The notes: a model not told the origin generated them from the letters alone. A stretch of DNA of 64,000 nt from CAIZWU01 sp942492905 (GCA_942492905.1 OW818657.1:4278001-4342000); one strand, 5' to 3'. Positions 17,396 to 26,817 are shown, counted from the first letter of the stretch. Program-made: numbers and translations.

Positions 17396-17397
17396 CC

Positions 17398-18348
17398 ATG
17401 AATACGGTCCGTCCCCGGAAATGGCTCATTGCCGCGCTGATTCTCCTGGTGGGAGGCATTGCCCGCCTCCCCTTGGAACACGCTTTTTCCAAAGAACTGC
17501 AGACCCACCGGCTCGCGGAGGAAAAGATCAATCTTTCCCTGCGCGATGAGCTCGGCCAGAGCTTCTTTATTGCCGTGATCGGCGGGTTCCGCTCCCTCGT
17601 GGCCAGCATCGTGGAAGTGGAAAACCTGGATGCCTGGCAGGAACAGAACTGGGCCAAGGTCGATGCCGCCTACACCCTCTGCACCCGCCTCCAGCCCCGC
17701 GAATACCACTACTGGGATTTCCGCGCCTGGATGAGCTCGCACAATGCCTTCGATTATTATCTCTACGAGGACATGACCCGACCCGGCCTCCAGCCCTGGA
17801 TCCGCCAAAACCTCGTGGACCACGCCATCAAGGTGCTCAAGGAGGGCATGGAACACCTGCCCAACGACTACCGGCTGCCCCGCTCCCTAGCCATGCTCAT
17901 GGCCGATTTCGACAAAAACCGGGATGCCAACCATTTCGAAGCATCCCAATGGTACCACAAGGCCTGGGAGCTGCGCCCGTCCCTCCGATTCCTCCGCCGC
18001 AACTACATTTACAATCTCGCCCGCTCGCCCGGTCACGAAATCGAAGCCTGGCCGCTCCTGATGGAAATGTATGACTCCGGCGCGGACCCGACCAGCGACC
18101 GCACCGCCACCGGCATGACCCTCCTCGTGCAGCTGTATCCCAAGGTGAAAGCGGCCCTGCCGGAAACCATTCTGCCCCCGGAACTGGCGGCCAAAGCCCC
18201 GCAAATCCTGGCCCGGGAAAATGCCCGCCTCGACCGCGAACTCCAACAACGCCAACGCCAGGCCGATCAACTCAAGGAACTGGAGGCCACCATCCTGAAA
18301 AACCGTCAGGGTTCCCCTCCGGCTGGCTCTGCCTCCCCCAAGCGTTAG
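17398..18348 (+). CDS. Membrane-anchored helical-repeat protein of the ABC-2 operon
   Basis: A 316-residue protein with one N-terminal membrane anchor (WLIAALILLVGGIARLPL, about 9-26). The rest is probably periplasmic and alpha-helical, with TPR-like segments such as QNLVDHAIKVLKEGMEHLPNDY and NHFEASQWYHKAWELRPSLR. The C-terminal 60 residues are a Gln/Arg/Lys-rich likely coiled coil (RELQQRQRQADQLKELEA). I do not recognise the family. Its start lies 2 bp after the permease stop, so it is the third gene of the exporter operon and plausibly a periplasmic accessory factor. Confidence 0.75.
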   Translation: MNTVRPRKWLIAALILLVGGIARLPLEHAFSKELQTHRLAEEKINLSLRDELGQSFFIAVIGGFRSLVASIVEVENLDAWQEQNWAKVDAAYTLCTRLQPREYHYWDFRAWMSSHNAFDYYLYEDMTRPGLQPWIRQNLVDHAIKVLKEGMEHLPNDYRLPRSLAMLMADFDKNRDANHFEASQWYHKAWELRPSLRFLRRNYIYNLARSPGHEIEAWPLLMEMYDSGADPTSDRTATGMTLLVQLYPKVKAALPETILPPELAAKAPQILARENARLDRELQQRQRQADQLKELEATILKNRQGSPPAGSASPKR

Positions 18349-18521
18349 TCCCCGGGCTTCCGCGGGGGCCGCGGTGCCAATCCAGCAGCAGCGCCTCCAG
18401 CCGCTTGGCATTGATTAGCCGCCAAGGCATCGAACGCATCCTCCACCTCACGTGGCAACATCACCTTTGAAAACCCATTATTCATTGAGACCATCGCAGT
18501 TTCGAAGGTCTTCCAGTCAAG
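18349..18521. other. Intergenic gap with an hrpA 3'-end-like sequence
   Basis: This 173-bp gap between convergent genes has no clear terminator. It holds GCCTCCAGCCGCTTGGCA (18393-18410), an 18-base exact copy of the hrpA 3' end at 19840-19857. Read on the minus strand this gives A-K-R-L-E-A-L-L, matching HrpA's C-terminus, before diverging. A 46-codon frame (18485-18345, minus) crosses it in another phase and is not called as a gene. Confidence 0.4.
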
Positions 18522-19673
18522 CTAATCATTGTCTGCGGATTCCCTTTTCAAAACATACGCCATCGGAATGATGAGGCCAAGGAGCAGCGCCTGAATGAAG
18601 ATGAGCGGGTATTTCCATCGGGACAACCAGACGCCCAGGGCTGAAGGCCGGCCTATGCTGGCGCTGTTTTTCAGGACCTCGTTGGCCCGGGCTTGCAGCT
18701 CCATGGCACGTTGCCTGGGGAGTCCATATTTCACGGCCAATGCCAAGGTGGCTTCGATGCCACTGGCGCGCTTTTCCAGCATGAAGGTGGCGGCTTCATA
18801 GAGAAGCTGCCCCATGACAGGATCCTGTGGTTTGATGAAGAGCGCGCGCACCGTGCATTGACTGCGCAGGGAGGCGAGCACCCCTTCACTGTCCTTGATT
18901 CCCTGCGAGGTCTCAAAGGTGCCGTGGGTCAGGTCCAAGCCGGTGATGGTGTTATTATCCAACCAGGAGGGATCGGATTTCAGGGCAATTTTGGCTTCGA
19001 GCACCCGCACATGAAGCCACTCCGCCAGCATGTGCGAGTATGGATTCCGCTGAAGTCCCTCTTCAATCCAATGGAGGGCCTTTTCATCATCACCGGAAAG
19101 TTCATAACAGGTGCCTAGATTGGCCGCCGTGGCATACAATCCCGGATGTTCGGCTTCGATCTTCATTAGCATTTCGAGCGCGGCCGGCACATTGCCCTTC
19201 AGCACCAGGCGGACGGCGGCATCATTCCCGCGGATTCCGGCGGGAGGCTCGGTTGGATAAGCGGACGGATCCGGGCTGATGTGAGGGTCGTCAGCAGGAC
19301 GGGCCTCCAAAGCACGCTCCACAGGCTTGGAGAACCAATCAATCGTTTCGAGATATTTGGTGTAGGAGCTTTCGAGAGTGCTGGCTTCGATATTGGCGCA
19401 GGCGGCGGCACGCGGCGATGGCTGGGCAAGGACGAACAGAAGCATCAGACCAGCGGAGCGGCGGTCACGCCTGATTTTCCAAAAACCAAACAGCAGCAGC
19501 CCCGTCAGCAAACCGCCGCCGATAGCCAAGGGCAGCGTGCCGATGGTTTCCGTGAAGCTGGGCGGTGGCGTTTCATAGGTGGTCGTCAGTGGCGCTTCCG
19601 TCAGGGTCAATCCGTGCGCAGGAAAAGCTGAATACATGAGAACCAGAAAAGTGACCGTGGCTGGAAGCTTCAT
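18522..19673 (-). CDS. TPR-like membrane protein, unknown function
   Basis: A 383-residue protein with a signal peptide (MKLPATVTFLVLMYSAFPAHG), a TM helix (about 47-67, LPLAIGGGLLTGLLLFGFW), a hydrophobic Ala-rich stretch, a TPR-like soluble region (about 140-205, containing AAVRLVLKGNVPAALEMLMK and LYATAANLGTCYELSGDDEKA), and a C-terminal TM helix (PLIFIQALLLGLIIPMAYVL). The two-TPR motif suggests protein-protein interaction, but no function is known. It lies on the minus strand downstream of hrpA and is flanked by the 18-base repeat described in the gap. Base use looks slightly less GC-rich than its neighbours. Confidence 0.7.
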   Translation of the reverse strand: MKLPATVTFLVLMYSAFPAHGLTLTEAPLTTTYETPPPSFTETIGTLPLAIGGGLLTGLLLFGFWKIRRDRRSAGLMLLFVLAQPSPRAAACANIEASTLESSYTKYLETIDWFSKPVERALEARPADDPHISPDPSAYPTEPPAGIRGNDAAVRLVLKGNVPAALEMLMKIEAEHPGLYATAANLGTCYELSGDDEKALHWIEEGLQRNPYSHMLAEWLHVRVLEAKIALKSDPSWLDNNTITGLDLTHGTFETSQGIKDSEGVLASLRSQCTVRALFIKPQDPVMGQLLYEAATFMLEKRASGIEATLALAVKYGLPRQRAMELQARANEVLKNSASIGRPSALGVWLSRWKYPLIFIQALLLGLIIPMAYVLKRESADND

Positions 19674-19820
19674 GACAGCAACTTTTTAGTCCTTCGACCT
19701 GCTTGCGGCAAGAATCGAATTGATTCATTCCAGAAAACTGCACGGGGTATTTGTACATGGAGCAGCGACCACTGGGAGTGTAAAAAAATCCGCCATGCAG
19801 CGAACCCCAAACCAGTCCGC

Positions 19821-22800
19821 TCAGCCTTCCTCCAACAGTGCCTCCAGCCGCTTGGCACTCACTGGCTGCGCCGTTCCCAACTCCTGGGCAAACACGGAGA
19901 CGCGGAATTCCTCCAGCATCCAGCGGAAGGCTTCGTAGTTCGCCTCCGGTACCTGTGCTTTCCAATCACGGAACGGGACGAGGAGCCGCGCCCGCTCCAC
20001 GTCTTTGGCTGGAGTTTCGTAAGCCCGTTCCCCGCGCCGGAGCATGGCTTTCAGATAACGCGGCAGATGCGGCAGGCGGTCGTGCGGGGTGTGTTTCAGA
20101 TAATCCGGCGGCACCAGCCTTGCGAGATCGTCCTCCAGGGACGGGTACCGTTTCGGCGTGGTCCGAAGTTGTTGGATCAGGGTATTGATCTGCGCGGCGG
20201 ATTCCCGCACTTTCCCGGCCAGCTGCGGCAGGCTGCGCCGGGCGGATTCCACCATGTCCTTGAAACGCGATTCCGTCAGGGGCCGCAGCGGCTCCAACCG
20301 CAGGGCGTGCCGCAGCAGGTGTTCCAAGGCCAGGGCCGGCACATCCGACTTTGCATAATCGTCGCTGGAAAGCTGGGTGCCCACCCGCGACAGGGCATCC
20401 TGGAATCCGATCACCTGACGGGACTTCACCGCCGGCGTGGCCGCCAGCGATTTCAATTCCTTGAGCAGCCAGGCGATGTCCTTGGTGAGGGCCAGCTCCG
20501 CGAGCCGGCGCACCGCTGCCGGGGACGCCCGGTCCGCTTCCTCACGGGTGCGGCACAGCCGGATCGATACTTTGCCTTCCTTGGATACCGCCAGCCCGGG
20601 CCAGCCATGCACCTGCATCCCGCCGACCGTTTCCACCAGCACGGACTCCGGCAGGTCCCCGAAGGACCAGGCCCCCACTTCCTGACCCCACTTCTGCACC
20701 GCCGCCTCCCAGGCCACGGAATCGCCGGCCTGCTCCTTGCCTTCGCGGCGCACCGTGTCGAGATCGCGGCTGGAGGCCACCACCTGCTGCTTCCGGTCCA
20801 TCACTTCCATGCGGGGGCGCAGGTAATCCGGCAGGCTGTCCGGCGGCCAGTCTGCGGCCATCACCGGGATGCCATAACGATTCGAAATGAATTTCGACAA
20901 GCCAATCAAAAAGTCGCCTTTTCCAGGATCGAACTGCTCCGCAATCTCCTTCATCTTATGCTCAAACGGCATCAGCCGCTTCCGGGTGGCCTTGGGCAAT
21001 GCCCGCATCAGGGTAGCTGCGATTTCCAAACGAAGGCCCGGCACCATCCACTGCATCTGACCACTTGTCAGGTGTGGGGCGACTTCGGCCGGCACCTGCA
21101 CCGTGACGCCGTCCGCTTCGCCTCCCGGACGATAGGCATAACTGATCGGGAGCACGCTGTTCCCCAGCTGCACGGTATCGGGAAACTGCAGGGGATCGCA
21201 CAGGTCCTCTGCCCGCCCGCCATTCAGGTCAGTCTCACTGGCCATCAGGAAGGCCGGATCCTCCTTGATCCGGCTCTGCACCAGACGGTTCAAATCATGC
21301 ACCGATGACACGCCGTGAATGCGGGCTTTGTAGAAATCGAACAGCGCCTCCATCACCAGGAAGGTCCGCTGGCTGCGGGCGCGGGCGAAGACGGTTTCCA
21401 GCTTGTCGCGCAGCTTCCGGTTCGCCGCATGGAAGCGATGGGTCACCGCACCGCTGTCCTCCAGCAGGGCATACCGGATAAAGATCTCCGTGGCAGCCTC
21501 CGCATTGATCTTCCCGTAATCCACCCGGCTGCGTTTCAACTCCAGCCCATGCAGCAACACCCGTTCCAGCGCCAGCACGCGGCCGGTTTTTTCATCCCAG
21601 AGCGGTTCGCTGTAGCGGAATTCACAAAGGTGCCCGCCCACGTCCACCACCCACTCCGGCTGGATGCCGGCCACCGTCCTGACAAACAACTGCGAGGTCT
21701 CCACGATCTCCGCGGCCATGATAAAGGCCGGCTGCCGGCTCTTTTCCGGCGTGGCGCCCTTCGCCATTTTTTTGCTGCGCTCGAACACATGCGATCCTGG
21801 AAATACCTGCACCTGACGATTCCCGGCTCCCTTGTAAACATTCCGTTCCTCCCGCCGCGCCACATGCCCCAGCAAGGCGGAGAGCACCGCGCGGTGCACC
21901 GCATCCGCCTGCGGCCCATCGGCGATTTTGAGTTCATGACCATCCGCCCCGCGCACGCCCATGGTGTCAGCCAGCTGGCTGTGGACATCCCGCCACTCGC
22001 GCATCCTGACAAATGACAGGAAGGAGGACCGGCACAGCTTCCGCAGGGCATTGCTGCTCTTCCAGGCATTGGCCGCAGTGGCTGCCTGCCAGATTTTCAG
22101 GAGAGATAGAAAGTCCGAGGAGGGGTGCGCAAAGGCCTGCTGCGCCTGCCGGGCGGCATCCTTGGCTTCCTCCGGCCGTTCGCGCGGGTCGGGAATGCTG
22201 AGACCGGCCGCAATCACCAGAATCTCCGGCAGCACTTTCTCCTCGCGCGCCTGGATCAACATCCGGCCCAAAGAAGGATCTAGCGGCAAGCGCGCCAACT
22301 CATGACCCAGCGGAGTCATTTCATGTTCATCGCTCAGCGCCCCCAGTTCGTGCAGCAGTTCATACCCGGAGCGGATCGAGGCCGGCAGGGGAGGATTGAG
22401 AAAGGGAAAGGTCTCGATCTCCCCGAGGCCGAACGCCTTCATGCGCAGGATGACTTCCGCGAGATTCGACCGCTGGATTTCCGGCTGGGTGAAACGCGGG
22501 CGTTTTTCATAATCGTCCTGACTGAACAGACGGACACAGATCCCGTCGCTCAACCGCCCGGCGCGGCCGGCGCGTTGATTGGCGCTGCTCTGGGAGACGG
22601 CTTCGATGGGAAGCCGCTTGGTCCGCGTGCGCGGCGCATACCGGCTCATGCGCGCCAGACCGGTATCGACCACATAACGGATCCGGGGAATTGTCAGGGA
22701 AGTTTCGGCAATATTGGTGGCCACCAGCACCCGGCGTTTCCGGCCCGGCGAGAAAATCCGCTGCTGTTCCTCGCCGGCCATGCGGCCATACAAGCCCAAC

Positions 22801-23666
22801 ACCTCCACCCCGCTGCCGAGACTCCCTTCCAACAGGTCGCGGGTCTCGCGGATATCGCGCTCGGTGGGCATGAAGACGAGGACATCGCCTTCGTTCGATT
22901 CCAAAAACACATCCTCGGTGGCCCGGGCCGCCGCCTCGATGAAATCCCCTTCCCCGCCCTCCTCAATCGGCCAATACCGGACCTCCACCGGATAGGTCCG
23001 GCCACTGACTTCAATCACCGGGGCACCCCCAAAGGCCTCCGAAAAGGTCGCGGTATCGATGGTCGCGGAAGTGATCAGCAGTTTCAGTTCCGGCCGCCGC
23101 TGCAGCAGGCCCTTCAGATAGCCCAGCAGAAAATCGACATTCAACGACCGCTCGTGGGCTTCATCGATGATGATGGCCGAGTAGGCGCGCAGCAGGGGAT
23201 CGCTCTGGATTTCCGCCAGCAGAATCCCGTCCGTCATGAACTTCAGCACCGTATCCGGGCCGGTGTCGTCGTTGAACCGCATCTTGCAGCCCACCACCCC
23301 GCCCCAGGGCACATTCATCTCCTCGGCGACGCGTTTGGAAATGCTCATCGCCGCCACCCGCCGCGGCTGGGTGCAGCCAATCCGCCCACGTGCCCCCAGC
23401 CCGGCTTCGAGGCACATTTTGGGCAGTTGCGTGGTCTTCCCCGATCCCGTTTCGCCCGCCACGATGAGCACCTGGTGCTCCCGCAGCGCGGCCACGATAC
23501 GGTCGCGCTGCCCGGAAACAGGCAAATCGGCGGGATAACGGATGAGAGGGGTGGGGGGCACGGGGGGGGGAAGAATAGCAGATAATCCGGGCTGGAACAG
23601 GGCACGGCACGGCGGGAGCAGCCCATAGCCGTGAAATCCAGCGCCCGCAAGCCATGCACACTTCAA
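19821..23666 (-). CDS. hrpA: ATP-dependent RNA helicase HrpA
   Basis: A 1281-residue DEAH-box helicase, close to the usual 1300. Motif I is GETGSGKTT (71-79), motif II DEAH (168-171), motif III SAT (200-202) and motif VI QSSANQRAGRAGR. After the helicase core come the winged-helix/ratchet region, an OB-fold segment and the long C-terminal DUF3418 region. It remodels RNA and is implicated in mRNA and stalled-ribosome processing. The start is uncertain: ATG 23666 is the only ATG before the core, but the first 40 residues are Pro/Cys-rich and unlike the family, so a non-ATG start nearer 23560 is possible. Confidence 0.92.
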   Translation of the reverse strand: MKCAWLAGAGFHGYGLLPPCRALFQPGLSAILPPPVPPTPLIRYPADLPVSGQRDRIVAALREHQVLIVAGETGSGKTTQLPKMCLEAGLGARGRIGCTQPRRVAAMSISKRVAEEMNVPWGGVVGCKMRFNDDTGPDTVLKFMTDGILLAEIQSDPLLRAYSAIIIDEAHERSLNVDFLLGYLKGLLQRRPELKLLITSATIDTATFSEAFGGAPVIEVSGRTYPVEVRYWPIEEGGEGDFIEAAARATEDVFLESNEGDVLVFMPTERDIRETRDLLEGSLGSGVEVLGLYGRMAGEEQQRIFSPGRKRRVLVATNIAETSLTIPRIRYVVDTGLARMSRYAPRTRTKRLPIEAVSQSSANQRAGRAGRLSDGICVRLFSQDDYEKRPRFTQPEIQRSNLAEVILRMKAFGLGEIETFPFLNPPLPASIRSGYELLHELGALSDEHEMTPLGHELARLPLDPSLGRMLIQAREEKVLPEILVIAAGLSIPDPRERPEEAKDAARQAQQAFAHPSSDFLSLLKIWQAATAANAWKSSNALRKLCRSSFLSFVRMREWRDVHSQLADTMGVRGADGHELKIADGPQADAVHRAVLSALLGHVARREERNVYKGAGNRQVQVFPGSHVFERSKKMAKGATPEKSRQPAFIMAAEIVETSQLFVRTVAGIQPEWVVDVGGHLCEFRYSEPLWDEKTGRVLALERVLLHGLELKRSRVDYGKINAEAATEIFIRYALLEDSGAVTHRFHAANRKLRDKLETVFARARSQRTFLVMEALFDFYKARIHGVSSVHDLNRLVQSRIKEDPAFLMASETDLNGGRAEDLCDPLQFPDTVQLGNSVLPISYAYRPGGEADGVTVQVPAEVAPHLTSGQMQWMVPGLRLEIAATLMRALPKATRKRLMPFEHKMKEIAEQFDPGKGDFLIGLSKFISNRYGIPVMAADWPPDSLPDYLRPRMEVMDRKQQVVASSRDLDTVRREGKEQAGDSVAWEAAVQKWGQEVGAWSFGDLPESVLVETVGGMQVHGWPGLAVSKEGKVSIRLCRTREEADRASPAAVRRLAELALTKDIAWLLKELKSLAATPAVKSRQVIGFQDALSRVGTQLSSDDYAKSDVPALALEHLLRHALRLEPLRPLTESRFKDMVESARRSLPQLAGKVRESAAQINTLIQQLRTTPKRYPSLEDDLARLVPPDYLKHTPHDRLPHLPRYLKAMLRRGERAYETPAKDVERARLLVPFRDWKAQVPEANYEAFRWMLEEFRVSVFAQELGTAQPVSAKRLEALLEEG

Positions 23667-23691
23667 AACCTACGGCAGGCCTTCTGCATCC

Positions 23692-23727
23692 ATCCGTGCT
23701 ATCCGTTTAATCCGTGCCATCCGTGGC
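23692..23727. repeat. Four tandem 9-bp units, consensus ATCCGTGNN
   Basis: Units ATCCGTGCT, ATCCGTTTA, ATCCGTGCC and ATCCGTGGC run head to tail with exact 9-bp spacing between the start of hrpA and the end of the next minus-strand gene. Read on the minus strand this is a CACGGAT-type array. I recall similar arrays in intergenic regions of diverse environmental bacteria, which suggests an interspersed repeat family. Confidence 0.7.
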
Positions 23728-23755
23728 CCGTCTTTCCAAGGCCCTGCAACACACC

Positions 23756-24913
23756 TCACTTAAAGCTCTTCGCGAAGTCGTCGGTGACGGCGTGTTTCGG
23801 CGTGTGCGGCTTTTTGACGAAGGTGCTGGTGTTGATGCGGTGGTCCAGCTCAGCTTGGTATTCGGCGCTGTCCATCGGCAGGTCGATGGTGCGGTTTTTC
23901 CAGGTGGAGAGCAGGATCGCATTGGCCAATTCGATGGAGCGGATGCCATCGGCGGCGGGGGCAATCAGCGGGGTGCCGTGGCGGATGGCGTTGGAGAAGT
24001 TCTGCAGGACTTCAACGTGGCTGGAGGATCCTTCCGGGACCGGGATTTCGATGGTCCAGTTCTCCGGTTTGGAGAAGCCGCCCCCCGAATCATAACTGAA
24101 TTGCGACATCGGCTGGCGGTTGCGCTGGAAAGTCAGGTTGCGGCCGTTGACGGAAAGCAGGCCGTTTTCGCCGGTGATCTGAAGCAGGTTTTTGCCGGGG
24201 GCTTCGCCGGTGCTGGTGATAAAGCTGGCATGGGTGCCGTTTTTATAACGGAAGTAGGCGGTGACGTCGTCCTCCACCTCGATGTCGTGATACCGGCCAA
24301 ACTGGCAGAAACCGGTGACCTGGTCCGGCACGCCGAAGAGCCACTGGTAGAGGTCGAGGTTGTGCGGGCACTGGTTCAGCAACACCCCACCGCCTTCGCC
24401 CTTCCAGCTGGCCCGCCACCCGCCGCTGGCGTAGTAGGTGTGGGTGCGGAACCAATCGGTGCAGTCCCACAGGATGCGGCGGATTTCCCCGAGCTCGCCC
24501 TCTTCAATCAGGCTCTTGAGTTGTTTGTAGAGAGGATCGGTGCGGAGTTGGAACATCGCTCCGAAAATTTGTTTGCCCCCTTGGTGCGCCGCGATGAGCC
24601 GCTCGCAGTCCGCCTTGGAAACAGAGAGCGGTTTTTCCACCATGACGTGCAGCCCGGCTTCCAACGCGGCGATGCCCATGGTAGTGTGGAAAAAGTGCGG
24701 CGTGGCGATCAGCACCGCATCGATGGTGCCGGAGGTGATCATCTGCTGGAAGTCGCTGAACTGATGCTCCCCCTCTTCCTTGGCCGGCAAACCGGCGGGC
24801 TGGTCACAGATCGCCGTCAGTTGCAACCCCTGCACCTTCCCCGCACGAAGACTCGCCCGATGGGCTTTTCCCATGTTTCCAAGACCGACGAGACCAATTC
24901 TGACGTTTTCCAT
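23756..24913 (-). CDS. Gfo/Idh/MocA family oxidoreductase (second copy in window)
   Basis: A 385-residue NAD(P)-dependent oxidoreductase. The Rossmann motif is IGLVGLGNMGKAHRASL. The EKP motif is VMVEKPLSVSKADCERL, and the catalytic region includes GGVLLNQCPHNLDLYQWL with a candidate His. It is cytoplasmic by lack of a signal. ATG at 24913 (MENVRIGLVG) matches the family start; the frame is open further upstream to 25051 but into the neighbouring gene's end. It differs clearly from the copy at 3710-4753, so it is not a recent duplicate. Substrate unknown. Confidence 0.88.
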   Translation of the reverse strand: MENVRIGLVGLGNMGKAHRASLRAGKVQGLQLTAICDQPAGLPAKEEGEHQFSDFQQMITSGTIDAVLIATPHFFHTTMGIAALEAGLHVMVEKPLSVSKADCERLIAAHQGGKQIFGAMFQLRTDPLYKQLKSLIEEGELGEIRRILWDCTDWFRTHTYYASGGWRASWKGEGGGVLLNQCPHNLDLYQWLFGVPDQVTGFCQFGRYHDIEVEDDVTAYFRYKNGTHASFITSTGEAPGKNLLQITGENGLLSVNGRNLTFQRNRQPMSQFSYDSGGGFSKPENWTIEIPVPEGSSSHVEVLQNFSNAIRHGTPLIAPAADGIRSIELANAILLSTWKNRTIDLPMDSAEYQAELDHRINTSTFVKKPHTPKHAVTDDFAKSFK

Positions 24914-24972
24914 AAGTGGCGAATCATGTCGGGCATCCGGGGGGTTTGTCAATTCCCCGGATGGGTGATGGA

Positions 24973-26451
24973 TTACCAGCCGGGCATGCGGATGATCACC
25001 TCTCCGCCCTCCCGGGGAAGCCGCTCCATTCCCGGGTAAGTTACCATCCATGTGCCCTCGGTGTCCCGGCTGACCAGAGGCGATGCCCCATCCACGGGGC
25101 TGGAGGGAAGCTTCACGGCCAGTTCAGCTGGGAATTCCGCCACGCTTCCGGGAGCCTTGCCCGTCGCCGATCTGACGTGAGCCGCCAACAATGCGACCTG
25201 CGTGAGCGCCCGGCGGATGTCCTTTTTCAGTAACCCTGCGGCAAAATCAGCAATTCCGGAATCAACCGGGCGGTAGGGTGCAAAGGCCTGCCGGGCAGAA
25301 TTCACGCAGGCAGCCTCGCGTGCGATGCGTTCCAAGGGAGCCAATGCAGGATCATGGGCCTTGATGCGTTCCGACAACAACCGCAGCTGCGCCGCGAGCA
25401 CCTGCTTCTCCCAGCCATCCGGAAACATGGCGCGCCCCAGCTTTTGTTGAATACCGATACTGATTTTGGTGGTAAAGCCTCCCATCATTACTGCCAACTC
25501 CCCGGAATCCAACATGGCACTGCCGACGGCGATGGCCCAAACCCGTTCCCGGATCAGAACTGTTTGATACTGCTCAAAAATGCTGGGTCTTTGGGACAGC
25601 CGGTCAGCAGCTGCCAGATAGTCGGCGGGCTGTGCCGGGACATGCCGCAAAGTGTTGCCAATCAGGTCCACCTCCGAATCCAAAAGAAAAGCGTCAATGA
25701 GGAAGGTGAGCAGATTGCCTTGCCCATGAATGACGCGGTGGAGATCACCTGCCTGTCCGGCCTCACGCAGCGCCGCCTCCATATCCCCCTCAAGGGCAGC
25801 TTGCACCGCAAGGCACCTCCTGACGTTGTTCACCTTCACTATTGAGGATTCGGGAGACGCGTCATGAGAGGTTTGCCAGATATCAGAAATACGGTGACGA
25901 CTCCCCATGCCAGGCCAACGGCAGGATGGACGCTCCAACGCCCCGGTGATTTGCTCGAACAGAGGCAAGTGAGGAGCCAAGCCCTGAAGAAATTCGGTCA
26001 TGGCCGGCGTCATGGCGCTCTTCGGGCCTCCTTCCTTTTTCAACATTTCCACCATTTCGCGATAAGGACTCTGCCGGGCTCCCATCCACTGACGGAACGA
26101 ATCCCACTGCGCTGCCATCGCTGCATCCGCAGCATCCACCGGGTCCCCGGCCAGACGCATCGTCCGGATACCGTCCGACTGAGTGAACATAAAGCACCGG
26201 AAGGCAGGATGCATGGCGATGTTGTCCTCGTCCGGCACCGGTGGGGGGAGTAATTTGGCCAGATCAAGCTCCGCCCCACTGGCCGCCAGTTCATCCAAGG
26301 TGTGGGCCCAGGCCCGGGAACCCCGCCAGTTTTCGACCGCATGGATCAGGAAAAAAAATGTAATCAGGAACGCCAAGGCCAGCCCCAAACGGCGAATCCA
26401 TTTGGAGCGGAAAAAACGACGTTTGTCAGTTGGGGAGAGGGAAGCATGCAT
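24973..26451 (-). CDS. Membrane-anchored protein of unknown function in an ECF sigma operon
   Basis: A 492-residue protein with a short basic cytoplasmic start (DKRRFFRSKWIRRLG) and one TM helix (about 22-41, LGLALAFLITFFFLIHAV), so most of it should be extracytoplasmic. The remaining sequence is mostly helical with no recognised domain; it includes many Ala/Leu-rich segments and a C-terminal part ending WMVTYPGMERLPREGGEVIIRMPGW. It is the third gene after an ECF sigma factor and a small TM protein (43-bp gap), which makes it a likely part of the stress-sensing or regulated unit. Confidence 0.75.
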   Translation of the reverse strand: MHASLSPTDKRRFFRSKWIRRLGLALAFLITFFFLIHAVENWRGSRAWAHTLDELAASGAELDLAKLLPPPVPDEDNIAMHPAFRCFMFTQSDGIRTMRLAGDPVDAADAAMAAQWDSFRQWMGARQSPYREMVEMLKKEGGPKSAMTPAMTEFLQGLAPHLPLFEQITGALERPSCRWPGMGSRHRISDIWQTSHDASPESSIVKVNNVRRCLAVQAALEGDMEAALREAGQAGDLHRVIHGQGNLLTFLIDAFLLDSEVDLIGNTLRHVPAQPADYLAAADRLSQRPSIFEQYQTVLIRERVWAIAVGSAMLDSGELAVMMGGFTTKISIGIQQKLGRAMFPDGWEKQVLAAQLRLLSERIKAHDPALAPLERIAREAACVNSARQAFAPYRPVDSGIADFAAGLLKKDIRRALTQVALLAAHVRSATGKAPGSVAEFPAELAVKLPSSPVDGASPLVSRDTEGTWMVTYPGMERLPREGGEVIIRMPGW

Positions 26452-26493
26452 CTTGGGAAAAACCGGAAAAGGAGGAGGAAAATGGCCAGAACA

Positions 26494-26817
26494 TCATCGC
26501 GAAGACATGGCGAGCAGAACGGCGGAAGAGTTACTGCTCAGCGCCATCACGGCAGCCTGGGCATTGGCGTAATGGGCGTAACGCGAGATTTCCCGTTCGG
26601 CGCTCCAATTCAGGAGGAGGGTGGCCATCCAGCAGGCGGCGAGGCTGCCCCACATATAAAAATTGCGCCGGCGGTGACTTGAACCCTGATGGGCAGCAGT
26701 TGTCAGGGCGGCATGGAGGATTTCCTCCCGCCAAGCCGGATCCGGTGCGGCCAGCCGGGAGGCCTGCCGACGGAGGAGGGACTCGAAATCGGGATCGGGA
26801 TCAGGGGAAGTTTTCAT
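26494..26817 (-). CDS. Small single-pass membrane protein, candidate anti-sigma factor
   Basis: A 107-residue protein with an acidic N-terminus (DPDPDFESLLRRQASRL), a basic stretch before one TM helix (about 52-68, YMWGSLAACWMATLLLNW) and a short extracytoplasmic tail. Its start codon overlaps the stop of the ECF sigma gene (ATGA at 26814-26817), a typical sigma/anti-sigma arrangement. No ZAS zinc motif is visible, so the anti-sigma role is inferred from position and topology only. Confidence 0.65.
   Translation of the reverse strand: MKTSPDPDPDFESLLRRQASRLAAPDPAWREEILHAALTTAAHQGSSHRRRNFYMWGSLAACWMATLLLNWSAEREISRYAHYANAQAAVMALSSNSSAVLLAMSSR

Noticed and set aside
18345..18485. A 46-codon minus-strand frame crossing the hrpA-like repeat
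   Set aside because: Overlaps the end of a plus-strand gene, is Ala/Pro-rich at its end and reads the repeat in a different phase from HrpA; not credible as a gene.
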